Of a stretch of DNA of 64,000 nt, positions 1 to 11,525 are shown in pieces. The notes under the pieces were generated by a model. It did no database searches, was not told the DNA's origin, and worked only from the letters and a program-made list of their open reading frames with translations. The DNA lies in NCBI GenBank assembly GCA_029204225.1, contig CM055096.1, positions 41,910,901 through 41,974,900 on the forward strand, written 5' to 3'. The first letter of the stretch is position 1. Each line of letters opens with the position of its first letter. The position numbers were made by a program, and so were the translations under genes. The stretch comes from Diphasiastrum complanatum. Taxonomy: Eukaryota > Streptophyta > Lycopodiopsida > Lycopodiales > Lycopodiaceae.

Positions 1-119
1 TTGATATGATTGTTTGATCAAAATCTAACTTTGATAGTGATTTTTGGATCATTTTTTACTCAAAAAATTGTTCTTGAAGATATTTTCCTTTCTCTTTTTT
101 CTGTTCTGATGACTTTTAG

Positions 120-1400
120 ATCAAGCAAGGCTAGCCAAAGAGAAGCATAAGTACAAGAAGCAATCCAAGAAAACAAATGTAGAAGGTGATGAGCAAGAGT
201 CCTCATCAGCCAGAAAGAAAGTCAAGTGTTTTCATTGCCAAAATCTTGGACATTGGGCAAGGGATAAGAAGGTGGATATTAATAAGGGCAAGATGAAGCA
301 GTTGACCAATATTGTTGAAGAATATCATGACAATGACAATGGAGCCAAAATACAGTGTTTGCTACAACAGGGGCATCACAAATTCCATTGATCACACACA
401 TTGGTATGTGGATTCAAGAGCAACAAGGCACATGAATGGAAACAAGTTGTGGTTCAAAAAAATAAAGCTTACCAACGACAAAGATAGAGTTGCATAGGCA
501 AATGGTGACAAGTTCCAAATTCATGGAGTTGGTGTAATGCCTATTAGATTTTCTGATGGACATGTGAATGTAATTGAAAACATCTTGTATGTTCTTGGCC
601 TTCAGAATAGCCTATTATTTGTTGCTACAATGATGGATCATAAGTTGAAGGTAGAGTTCAACAACAAAAAAAACAAGATTTCAAAGTGATTTTTGATGGC
701 TTAAGGGAAAAACTTGTGGATTGTACAAGTTGAATGTTTTTATCACAAAGTGCAGTGCCTTTGCATCAACATCCATATTGCAAAGTGGCCTATGACATAG
801 ATGATTGGGACAATTGAACTTCAAAAGCTTGAGGTTGCTTCATAAGCTTAAGGTAGTAACATGCCTACCCAATTTGGATGACAAAAAAAGGTTCATTTCC
901 AAGGGGTGCGTACTAGGCAAGTTACGTAGGGAGAAGTTCAATAAATAAGTGGCAACAAGGGCAAAAAGGGTGCTTGAGCTAGTGCACTCAGATCTATGTG
1001 GGCCCATGAAGGTAATGTCCATTGGTGGAGCATTTTATTTCTTAACCTTCATTGATGATTACTCACGGAAGTCTTGGATCTAAAAATTAGAGAAAAGTTC
1101 GACACATTTGGATGTTTCAAAAGCTTCAAATCATTGGTGGAAAACCAATCAAGCACTAAGATCAAGGTACTTAGATCTGATTATGGTGGTGAGTATTGAT
1201 CCATAGCTTTTATTGACTTTTGCAAGGAGCATGGCATTAAGCATCAATTTGTACAAGTTGATACACTTCAATAGAATGGAGTAGCTAAGAGAAAGAATCG
1301 TACCATTGTTGAGGTTGCTAGGCCAATGATGACACACATGGCAAAATTGATTCTTTCTGGGTTGAAGCTATAAAAATTGTTGTATTCTGTATATAGTCAC
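120..1400 (+). pseudogene. Ty1/copia remnant A: gag end, protease, integrase start
   Basis: Translation in shifting frames gives, in order, a Lys-rich stretch and a CCHC zinc knuckle at about 227-268 (CFHC..GHW.., final Cys changed to Lys). A protease active-site region follows near 400-440 (WYVDSRATRHM, where the family has D-S-G), then a GAG-pre-integrase block near 810-940 and an integrase core near 960-1390 (LELVHSDLCGP, FIDDYS, then a GVAKRKN motif). In-frame stops lie at about 496 and 1197 and frame changes are frequent, so no product is possible. It ends abruptly inside integrase next to copia B, which runs the opposite way. The order gag-protease-integrase is diagnostic of Ty1/copia. 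Confidence 0.85.
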
Positions 1401-1804
1401 TCTATGTAACCTTTTAGATTAAAGTAGCTAAATCTACAACTAATCGGAGAATTACAAGAGTGGTAGATTAGCCATGACCTAGAGTGTATCTGTTGACATC
1501 ATGCCATCAGATCAGACATTTGTACTTCTGGGTACTTGTATGAGCTTGCTTGGTCCTTCATGGAGCGTGAGAGCAGGAAAGGTTTCGCGACATTTTTCAT
1601 GTCGTGTCGTTGGTTTCGTCTCCGTCGTCTGACTTCCTTGTGCTGGACCACAAAAGATTCTCATTCGCAAATCTTTCGTGTTCGTGTCTTCTCGTCAGGT
1701 GTTCACGAATCTTTCGTGATTTGTGTCTCTTGACTTTTATGTTCGTGAACATTTTTGTTAGGCAGAGGGCTGAAAGCTAGCAAAGCTTTGTAAATAGAAA
1801 CATT
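1401..1804. other. Non-coding junction, probably holding copia B's 3' LTR
   Basis: No gene is visible. This stretch follows the RNase H end of copia B on the minus strand, where a polypurine tract and 3' LTR are expected. On the minus strand a TGTC...ATACAACA pair near 1498 and 1379 could mark ends, but I cannot match it to a second copy, so the boundaries are unresolved. Confidence 0.35.
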
Positions 1805-4800
1805 TTATTTCTTCAGTTCCCTCTCAAAGCATGATAGCTTTACGATCCCAAGACTGCTCCTCTGTCTCTCAAAAAGTCCTTTGTTCAGGACTTTGGTGAA
1901 GATGTCAACAACCATGTCTTTCGTTCCAATGAAGGTGGTCTGCAACATCTTCTTTTTAATTAGATCCCTGATCAAGTGGTACTTGATCACAATGTGCTTT
2001 GCTCTCAAATGGAACATTAGATCTTTCGTTAGATGTATTGCAGAGGTGTTATCCATCTGCAAGACCAGAGGCTCGTTCCTTGTTTCGTCCAATTCGTCCA
2101 AGAACTGCCTTAGCCAGATTATCTTGTTGGCTATCTTTGCTATTGCAATGTACTCTGCTTCGTAGGATGACTGGGCCACAACAGTCTGCTTCTTGCTAAC
2201 CCAGAGAACTGCTACTCCTGATGCGATGGTGCATCCTCTTGAGACGCTTTTACAATCATCCTTGAGGGATGCCTAGCTAGCATCAGTATAGGAAAGCATC
2301 CTGAAACCTACATCACGACAATAACACAACCCGTAATTCCTCGTCAATTGAAGATATTGCAAAATTCATTTTGCAATCTTTCAATGTGTCGAGCCTGGAT
2401 TCGTACAGAATTGGCTCATCTTGAACACTGCATAGGCAATGTCAGGACGTGTGTTATCTGCAAGGTACATTAGTGATCCTATCAGCTTCCTGTAAGGTGT
2501 GAGCTGCATTTGTTCTCTCTCTTCCTCAGTCTTTGGACAGTCATCGTTTGTCAACACCGTCCCTACAAGCATTGGAGTATGGCTCCTTTGCAGTTCAACA
2601 TCCCAAAATCCTCTAGGATCTTCTGGGTGTATCTGGACTGGTGAAGGTACAACTTACCTCCCTCATAGTCCCTTTCAATTTGCAAGCCTAGGTAACACCT
2701 GGCTTCTCCCAAATCCACAATCTCGAAATGTTCTGCTTCTTGCTAACCCAGAGAACTGCTACTCCTGATGCGATGGTGCATCCTCTTGAGACGCTTTTAC
2801 AATCATCCTTGAGGGATGCCTAGTTAGCATCAGTATAGGAAAGCATCCTGAAACCTACATCACGACAATAACACAACCCGTAATTTCTCGTCAATTGAAG
2901 ATATTCAAAATTCATTTTGCAATCTTTCAATGTGTCGAGCCTGGATTCGTACAGAATTGGCTCATCTTGAACACTGCATAGGCAATGTCAGGACGTGTGT
3001 TGTCTGCAAGGTACATCAGTGATCCTATCAGCTTCCTGTAAGGTGTGAGCTGCATTTGCTCTCTCTCTTCCTCAATATTTGGATAGTCATCATTTGTCAA
3101 CACCGTCCCTGCAAGCATTGGAGTATGCGCTCCTTTGCAGTTCAACATCCCAAAATCCTCTAGGATCTTCTGGGTGTATCTGGACTGGTGAAGGTACAAC
3201 TTACCTCCCTCATAGTCCCTTTCAATTTGCAAGCCTAGGTAACACCTAGCTTCTCCCAAATCCACAATCTCGAAATGTTTTGAGATGTTTGTCTTCACTT
3301 CAACAATCAACTGCTCACTCTTGCAAAGTATCAGAGTCTCGTCCACATATACAACCACAATAATGATCTGCCCGTCTGTGACTCTAACATACACATTAGA
3401 ATCAGCCAACAGTGGCTTGAATCCTAATGATTTTAGGGCTTGATCCTTCTTCTTGTACCATTGTCGGACTGACTATTTCAGACCGTAGATACTTCTGTGC
3501 ATTCTGCATGCATAGTCAGGAAGTGAACTCGAGACATATCCTGGGGATTGATCCATATAGACCTCTTCATCTAGCTCAACATGCAAGAAGGTTGTCTTCT
3601 CGTCCACAATGTGGATCCTAAGGTCATAAGTTGATGCATATGCAAATAACAGACGTAGGGACGAATGTTTGATGACAGGAGAGAAGGTTTCAGAGTAGTC
3701 AATACCATATCTCTGAGAAAATCCCTTCGCTACCAGTCTTGCCTTGTATTTTGTGACATTTCCATCTGGTCCGTATTTGAGCTTGAAAACTCATTTGCAT
3801 TTGACAGTCTTGTGCTTATGTGGTAATGGCTGCAATGTCCATACCTGGTCCTTCCTCATGGACTCCATCTCTTCGTTCATGGCTTGGATCCATCTGTCTT
3901 TTTCTGGACATTCAATCACTTCCTCGAAAGTCTGTGGTTCACCACTAAATCCACAGAACTCTTCTGATGTAGAAGCAGAGCTGCTTGGCATGTACCTTGT
4001 TGGCACTCTTCGTGGTCTTGGCGACCTTCTAGGAGATCCTCCTGGGATAGCAATGTCTTTGTCTTTGTCTGCTCTGCTAGGTCCAAAACCATCTTGGTTA
4101 ACAGGAATTATAGCAGTAGGTTGCCTCTCGAATCTTTCATCTTCAGATTTGTCACTCGAATGGGAAACGAATCAAAAATCTTTGTTTTCTTGTTCGTCCT
4201 CTGCTCCTTCTGTCACTGGCGGCAGGTCATAGTACCGTCTCTCCAGAACTTCATAGCTGACAAGATCGTCATTGGCCATTGTCCTGCTCTCATCAAATCT
4301 GACATCTCTCACTGTTTTCACAATGTTCGTGTCTGGCATGTAGACTCTATAGTATGACAAATTGTTGTCATAACCTACTAGAAATCCTTGTTCGGCTTTC
4401 TCATCAAGCTTCTTTCGAAGCTTATCAGGAATGTGTGCATAAGCTGCACAGCCAAAGATTCTGATGTGAGACAAGTTGGGCTTTCCACCCCACCATAACT
4501 CATGTGGTGTCGTGTAAGGTACACCATACTTACCTATCCTATTTTGGATGTATGCAGATGTAGCTACTGCTTCAGCCCACAGTACCCTTGGAGCTTTCGA
4601 GTATGCCATCATGCATCTGGTTTCTTCCATCAGGGTCATGTTCTTTCGTTCTACAACACCATTGTGCTACGGTGTGTAGGCTGCAGTCCTTCTGTGGATG
4701 ATGCCACGATCATTGCAGAAGTCAATAAAGCAATTCGAGATGTATTCGCCACCTTAAGCTATCTTGATCTGCTTCACCTTGTTGCATGTACATCTCTTAG

Positions 4801-5525
4801 CCCAATTCGCGTATTCAGTGAATTTATCAAGTGCTTCAAATTTCTGAACAAAATACACTTTGGCGAATTTGCTATAATCATCAATGAAGGTTATATAATA
4901 TTTTGAACCTCCTACTGAGATCACATTCAAAGGCCCACAAATATCAGAATGCACTAACTCTAGAATCTTGGTCGTTCTGTAGGAGTCTTTGATGAATGGA
5001 GTGTGTGACATCTTACCCTTTAAATATGCATCACAAGTGGTCGAACTAGTGTTTGAGATGTTGACCCCTGTTATTGCTCCATGATGGCTTGCTTGGTAAA
5101 GTGCCATTGAGTTCATGTGGCAGAGTCTCCTGTGCCACAGAGTGTCTGGCGAGTCATCATGAGTTTGATGCACCTTATTTGTAGGTAGGCGTACCTTCAG
5201 ATGATATAGATGACCTTTCCTTCTGCCTTGAGCAATCAGAGTACTAGTACTGGCATCAACCACATTGTATGCTTTGTTAGAAAATGTCACACGCATTCCT
5301 GCATTTGCTATTCTTGTTATAGAAAGCAAGTCTTGCTGCAGTGTAGATACAAACAAAACGTCTTCGAGTCGCCTATCTCTGCCATTGATATTGAGCCACA
5401 GTGAACCAATACCATTTACTTGATGTTTTTCAGATCCATCTCCAAGAACTATGAATCTTGAAATCAGACATGATTCGTCTTGATGTTGAGCCTGACCTCT
5501 CCCCTGACCCGTCCACTGATTTAAT
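1805..5525 (-). pseudogene. Ty1/copia polyprotein B, nearly complete pol
   Basis: On the minus strand the order is: end of the protease domain (LGDGS.. near 5430), GAG-pre-integrase (LWHRRLCHMNSM), integrase core (LVHSDICGP, FIDDYSKF, NGVVERKN; about 5060-4600), integrase C-terminus (IFGCAAYAHIP; 4639-4172), reverse transcriptase (4006 to about 2927) and RNase H (2179-1805, MAQSSYEAEYIA and the FTK terminus). Few stops break it, several where the family has Gln. The polymerase YVDD box reads YVDE, so it would be catalytically dead. The protease DSG region and most of gag are missing at the right end, where a chromovirus begins. The RT/RNase H boundary is duplicated in tandem. Confidence 0.9.
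2185..3278. repeat. 547-bp tandem duplication inside copia B
   Basis: Bases 2185-2731 and 2732-3278 are two head-to-tail copies. Both begin with TCTGCTTCTTGCTAACC and end at CAATCTCGAAATG. I count roughly a dozen or more base differences and two 1-base indels, so the copies are a few percent diverged. The duplication repeats the end of reverse transcriptase and the connection region, including the block reading YRKLIGSLMYL twice on the minus strand. Confidence 0.93.
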
Positions 5526-5534
5526 TCTTGCTAC

Positions 5535-7356
5535 TTGCCATGCTCAGCTTGCCTATGCTACTTGGACATGGCATTCTGGTCCTCACTCCATTCAGTTATT
5601 ATATGCATTATAGGTCGTGAGTATATTGCTTTAGTTGATATAGACAACACTCACTCTTTTATCAGCAGTTATATCACTAGTCGGGGATCCGTGCTTCACC
5701 TGTTCATGCTTCACAGCCTCTCACAGTTGAAGCTACTAGTTCACATTCTTTTTCTAGTTCTCAGATGTTTCAGGGTTTACCATATTGCATTGGCAATTTT
5801 TTTGGATAGGCAGATCTTTACAATATTCTTATGGAGCGATATGATCTTATCCTTGGTGTTGATTGGTTTGCATCTCTTGGAGCCGTTACACTGGACTTGA
5901 CACAATAGACATTGACATTTGTACATGATGCAGTTACACACTCACTTGTTGTCATTGATTCTCAGGGAGACTTCCAGTTGATTACTGGGAAGCAGTTTAT
6001 TCGCAGCCTACCGAAGGCTCATTATGCAACCTTATTATGTGTTTAGCGGGTAGTACCAGTTACTCCAGTTTCTGCTCCAACAGTTGTTCCCCAGGTGACC
6101 TTTGACTTATTACATCAGTATGCATTTGTCTTTTCAGAACGTATGACGCTACCGCCATTACGGTACGTGAACCATCATATTGATTTGCGTCCTAGTTTTG
6201 CTCCTCCTTCTCGTCCCCCTTATCATATGTCTCGATCTGAGCGTGATGAGCTTGAGCTCCATATTACTACCTTGTTAGATTAAGGTCTCGTTGTTCCTAG
6301 TCACAGAAAATTAGGATGCACTCTTCTGACAAACATAAGACTGCTTTTCGTACTCATCTTGGTCTATATGAATTTTGTGTGCTTCCTTTTGGTGTTACTA
6401 ATGGCCCTCCTATGTTCTAGAGTGTTATGAATAACGTCATTCATCCACTTCTTGGTCATTGTGTCTTGGTTTATTTTGATGATATTCTTATTTTTAGCCA
6501 GTCTCTTGTTGAGCATGTTTCTCATCTTTCCTTTGTATTTCATTTACTTGTACATCACCAGTTATTTGCTAAGTTGTCTAAATGTTCTTTTGTTATTGTT
6601 GAGATCGAGTTTCTGGGTTTTCTTGTTTGTAATGAGCACATTCATTTGGACCCTCATAAGGTTCAGGCCATCCAAGATTGGCCTCTACCAACTGATGTTT
6701 ATCATGTTTGTATGTTCCTTGGGTTAGCCACTCACCTTCGTCATTCAGTTTCTCATTTTGCCACTATTGCAGCTCCTCTCCATGCATTTTTGAAGAACTA
6801 GTACTTTTCTTTGGACTTCTGATTGTCAGTCAACGTTGATACTCTTCATCGTGCTGTTGTTGATGCTGCCGTTATGTGTTTACCATAGTTTGATTAGAAG
6901 TTTCTTGTTGAGACTGATGCTAGTAATGCTGGTTTGGGTGCTTTGCTTCGCCAGTCACAATGCATTATTGCTTATGAGTCACGTCGTCTTTGTTCTTATG
7001 AGCAACGTTATTCTTCCACATGCACTTGTGATGTATTCCATGTTAGTTTATTATGTGCTGCTATTGAGGATGATGTTTCTTGTGATGCCAAGTTTCCTAC
7101 TGCTCCCAAGTTATTTCCATTTTTACCTACTGCTATATTACAGATTCGTCTATACCATAGTCGACGCCTCCAACAGATTCGGTTTTTGGTCCAGTGGGAT
7201 GGTCGTCCTATTGAGGAGGCCACATGGGAACCTGTTGATGTCTTTTATCATACACCATCACTTGCGGATCAGGCTCGTGCTCTTGCTGCACTTGTTGATT
7301 CCTCTACATCAGATGTTGTTCTAGTTGTTGATGCACCAGGGCTTGCTGCTGTTTGA
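5535..7356 (+). pseudogene. Ty3/gypsy chromovirus pol remnant with chromodomain
   Basis: The order is: aspartic protease trace (NTHSFISSYI, then LILGVDWFASLG), RT N-terminus (HHIDLRPSFAPP; 6095-6283), RT palm ([23 protein letters not shown]; about 6330-6800), RNase H (ETDASNAGLGALL near 6910-7010) and then a chromodomain-like end (IRFLVQWDGRPIEEATWEP near 7150-7230). About 55 codons are missing before the HQIRMH motif. The whole integrase is absent, since RNase H runs almost directly into the chromodomain. Several stops are present. The left end is cut by copia B. Confidence 0.85.
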
Positions 7357-7401
7357 TTCAGTTTCTCTTCGGCAGTTGCGTCTTTTTTTGGTGTCGGGGA
7401 G

Positions 7402-7823
7402 AGTTATGAACTCGGCTCATTACATTCGCCACGTCCATTTACATTTACATCTATTTTACTTTATGCATAAGCAGGCCTTGGGCCCTTTTTTATTCATTAG
7501 TCACACTTAGACTATATGGTTGGCCTTTGGCCTTATTATTCATCATTATTAGGCCATTTGGACATATTAGTGGAGAGTGGGGGCCTTTTTTGAGGGCGCA
7601 CTATTGTCCCTCCCAGTTGGTCCCTAGCCATCGAAAGCTTCCTTTTAGAGCTTCCTCTTGGCTATAAGTAGGGAAACTGTGTCATTTGTTATTCAGCTAA
7701 TGATATTGATTTCTCTCTTTAGCCTCCCTAATCTCTCTCTTTCTTGCTTTCTAGGGCTAAGTCTTGCTTTATGTGCTGCTTTCATAGCTTAACTCTAGAT
7801 CAGTTGTGGCTCTATTCGTAACT
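7402..7823 (+). repeat. 3' LTR of the chromovirus remnant
   Basis: It follows a purine-rich tract (GTGTCGGGGAGAG at about 7392) that fits a polypurine primer. It starts AGTTATGAA and ends TTCGTAACT, imperfect inverted ends of the kind gypsy LTRs carry. A TATA-like GGCTATAAGTAGGG lies at about 7660. No 5' partner is present in the window. Copia C begins directly after it. Confidence 0.6.
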
Positions 7824-9385
7824 TTTTCCTTCGTTGTTTGCTTTGTAGGTTAATCTCATATTTTGGGTACCCTTCAGATATTGTAGGATTTGTTTTGCCA
7901 TTTGCCAATGCACCATGCCATGATTGGAAGAGAATTGGCTTAAAGCATAGACAGAGTAAGCCAAATCGGGCTTGGTACAGATTGTAAGGTACATCAGACT
8001 ACCGATTAGATTCTGATAGGGTATACGTTCCCTCTCCTGTCTTTCCTCCTTTGTTTTTGGGCAATCCTGCTTCGTTAATTTGGCTCCAGCTATCATTGGT
8101 GTGGCTTTTTCTTTGCAGTCCATCATTTGATACTGCCTCAGCACTTTTCAAGCATACTCTGAATGACTCAAATGTATTTCTCCTAATCTGACTCTTCGTG
8201 TCCTTGATTAGCATCAAGGAGTTTCCTATCATAAGAGAGTCATCCACGAAAATAGTCAGAATCACAAAATCTCTTCCTACACATTCTATAGACACTGTAG
8301 TCTGGTTGTGTAGGAGTGAAGTCTAGAGACTTCAGAAGACTGTCGAGCTTCTTGTACCAAGCTCATGATGCCTGCTTCAGACCACAAATGCATCTCCACA
8401 ACCGACAGACATATTGTCGATTGTCGGGGTCTTCAAATCTTTTAGACTGCTTCATGAAGATTTCTTCCTCTAGATCTCCATAGAGAAAGGCTGTCTTTAC
8501 ATCAATCAGGTGAGTTTCCAGATTGTGTTGTGTAGCGTATGCAAGGAGTAGTCGAATGGTTGTCATCTTCACCATTGGTGAATACAGACAAGCCTTGCAT
8601 TGTAGCATCCAACAGTGCCATCTAATTTGATTTTCTTTTTGTATATCCACTTGCAATCGACGATCTTTTTTTTTTTCGGGCAATGGCTCTAGTGTCCATG
8701 CCTCATTTTGCTCATTATTCGACTTTCTTTGACATTGTTTGCTTCCAGAATTCTCCCTCTAGACTCTGGACAGCTTCTAGATATGTAGTTGGCTCTTCAG
8801 TGAAGTTGCAGTACTCAAATTGTGTGTCTTTGCTCCACTGAAGGTTGTCAGTGTATCGATCTGGAGGTCTTCTTTGTCTTGTTGACCTTGTGGGTTCGAT
8901 TCGTCGCTGTTCGAATGTTTCTTCTTCATTGGGTTGATCTTCTACTTCCTGCTGTTCTGGAGTCTGGAGCTCAACATTTTGATGTTTGTCCTCAATCTCC
9001 CTCTTGAATCGGTAGTAGTGTGAGGCCTTTTTCATCCTTCAGTCCAGAGAATGTGAACTCATCAAACTTCACATCTCTACTCGAAATGACCTTCTTCATG
9101 GTTGGATTGTATAGTCTGTACACTTGGGATCCACTCGAGTATCCAACCATGATTGTCTGTTCTGATTTTTCATCGAGCTTGCTTCTTCTTTTTTTGGTAT
9201 ATTGCACATCCGAATACATGCATGTATGACAGATCAGGCCTTCTACATGTCCACATTTTGTACGGTGTCTTATTTTCCAAAGCTGTCGTTGTTGATCTGT
9301 TCTGCAGGTATACTGTTGCAGCTATTGCCTTAGCCCAAAATTGACCTAGCAATTGAGCCTGTGCCATCATGCATTTGGCTCACTT
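7824..9385 (-). pseudogene. Ty1/copia remnant C: integrase end, RT, RNase H start
   Basis: Minus-strand blocks: integrase C-terminal part (FWAKAIAATVYLQNRS..MHVFGC; 9370-9170), linker with VGYSSGSQVYRLYNP (9219-8992), a charged linker (9035-8715), RT (IDVKTAFLYGDLEEEIFM, GLKQAS; 8683-8363), the catalytic box as FVDD near 8245, then the RT thumb/connection (YQNLIGSLMYL; 8144-7824). It is broken by frameshifts and truncated at both ends: integrase core lost on the right, RNase H core lost on the left at the chromovirus LTR. Confidence 0.85.
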
Positions 9386-9399
9386 TTTGGGCTTTTTTC

Positions 9400-10090
9400 A
9401 AAGCATAAAATGTCACTGAATTTTTTTTTTTTTGAAGTCCATTCCAGTCCGTGTCAAACTGCGTGTTAGATTATGCGCGTCAGACTGCCACGTGGCAGTT
9501 TCTCATTGGTCCAAAAAATCCCAAACTGCTGATTATGCTTTGTAAATGGCATGTGGAAAAGTCAAAGACTGCATTACGCAATGGAAGGAGCCGGGCACAG
9601 CCCATTCTGCCTGGTTCAGCTTTTCAAAAAAAATTAGAAAATCCTTACTGGGCAGAATGTCCGGCTCCTTCCATAACTCCAAGAAGACTATCTGGATGGA
9701 TGCCAACACATCACAGCCAACTGGATGACGCTTTTGATGACCTTATTAGTTTTCCTACTAGTGGGCGTTGTCGTATTTGCTTATAGTATAAATAGCTGCT
9801 CATATTTATACATTTGTGTGTGTTGATCTTATAGAATTTATGTGATCAAGAGATCAGCAAGTATTGAATAGTTAGCTCTCTCGCAAGCTTGCAAGCTTGG
9901 ACACTCTTGAGCATTCTAGCTCACTTAGAGTTGATTAGAGATTGCTATTGCGCTCACTACTTATTAGCATTGTGTTTAATTCATACTTTTATTTAGTCAC
10001 TCAGAGATAGCTTTGAGTACACGGCTTTGATCCGCAAACTTGTTGTGCTCATTTACATCTATTTCGTTTCATACTGAATCAATACTATCT
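9400..10090 (+). repeat. LTR-like segment, possible solo LTR
   Basis: No coding signal. A TATA-like TATAGTATAAATAGC lies at about 9783, preceded by G-box-like CCACGTGG near 9490 and followed by a CT/TA-rich downstream region, the usual layout of a plant LTR promoter. An inverted pair, GGAAGGAGCCGG..GCCCATTCTGCC and GGCAGAATGTCCGGCTCCTTCC, flanks 9580-9680 and could fold into a stem. TG/CA ends and a target duplication were not found. Confidence 0.35.
9580..9682. repeat. Inverted repeat (stem) in the LTR-like segment
   Basis: The left arm near 9582-9611 (GGAAGGAGCCGG, then CCATTCTGCC) is the reverse complement, with minor mismatches, of the right arm near 9650-9675 (GGGCAGAATG..CCGGCTCCTTCC). 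About 40 bases separate the arms. It could form a hairpin in DNA or in a transcript. Confidence 0.6.
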
Positions 10091-11159
10091 TCTTATTGCA
10101 TTCAGATTTGTCTCAGAATGTATGCATTTGTGTAATTATTCACGACAGATTATTTGTCTGATAATTCAATGCTTAAATGTTTGGCTATGTAATCACTGTA
10201 GTCTAATGATTTCAAAGTTAGTTACTATAAGATCGAGCATGATTTCTATCACTATTGTTTTTGTTCAAAATTGATAGGTGTAGTTATGCATAGAGAAAGA
10301 GGAAGATAGTTTATTCCGCTATGCACAATAAGTTTTTTTTCTTTTTTGTCATTTGAACTCTTTTCATTCGATTCTTTTTTACTCCTCCTTTCTCTCTACT
10401 TCTCCCTCTCTCTCACACTCATGTCCCTCTTCATTTCTCTTTTGATTTGCAAGTTTGCAGATGATGTGTAATGTATTAATATAATGTTCAGTTATTTTCA
10501 GTTTTGTGTAATGCCTTTATTTGAATGATCTCATTGTAGATATCATGCCATTGTATAGTTTACTATTGGTAGTTTTTATGTAGCTTGATCTAGTGGTGGG
10601 TGAGCCATCTCCGAGGCTTCTCATTGGAATGCAACCCGACTCACCATTGTGCTACAAATGACACCTAAGCACTTTCTCCCACAGGGAATAGGCTTAACAT
10701 TTGTTGGGCATTTTTTTGTAGTACTCTATTTTTTTTGTTTTCTGCTTTTGTAATTTTATGATTTTTTGACTAATTTTGTCTTGCTTTTTGTGTGATCTCC
10801 AATATACTACAAATGCATGTATGTGTGGGTATGTACATATTCCAATCCAGCCAAAAAACAATGATGAAGACACTATAATATTAAAAAAGATAACCCCTCC
10901 AAAAATCAGCAAAACACCAGCAGAAAATTAGAACTGTGAAGATGTCCACTACACTTCCAAAACATTTCATTTGGCCTCACCGTCTCCGCTATATCTTTCC
11001 CTAATATTGCTCTATCACATATCCTAGGGGTGAGTATAGATACAATGATGTGATAAAGCAATCTTAGGCAAAGGTACAATGAAGATGGCAAGGTCAGTTT
11101 GTATTTTTGAAAGTATAGGAAAATTTCCAAAGTTGGACACAAAGATAGATCGGTGGACA
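10091..11159. other. Non-coding, AT-rich
   Basis: No gene seen. At about 10580-10680 there is a tRNA-like patch (TTGATCTAGTGGTGGG, then CCGAGGCTTCTCA and CAACCCGACTCACC) reminiscent of a SINE head, but no convincing B box or tail is present. Confidence 0.3.
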
Positions 11160-11525
11160 GATTCACAGTTCTGATGTTCATGATGCTAGAGTCACGAGAA
11201 AAGTAGCAAAGGTTGAAATCTGAAAAAGTGCACATCAAACCTCTAGATAAGAGATATTCATCGAAGTGGCTGTACCAAGCACGTGGTGCTTGCTTCAATC
11301 CATACAAGACTTTCTTCAGTCTACATACCTTATCTTCCACATCCTATATTACAAAACCACTAGGTTACTCCATGTACACTTCTTCTTCAAGCTTACTATT
11401 AAAAAAAAAGGACTTTACATCCATTTGTTGTAGATTCCATCCAAAAAACGCCACAAAGGCAATCACCATGCGAATTGTGTTTCACTTGGCCACGGAAGTG
11501 AAGGTCTCTTCATAATCAATGCCCT
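11160..11525 (-). pseudogene. Ty1/copia reverse-transcriptase fragment D
   Basis: The minus strand reads GIDYEETFTSVAK, then QQMDVKSFFFNSKLEEEVYM and [20 protein letters not shown], the fingers/palm region of copia RT. The Asp in MDVK is retained. Stops interrupt it at three points. Nothing upstream or downstream of RT can be recognised, so this is an isolated scrap of about 365 bp. Confidence 0.8.
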
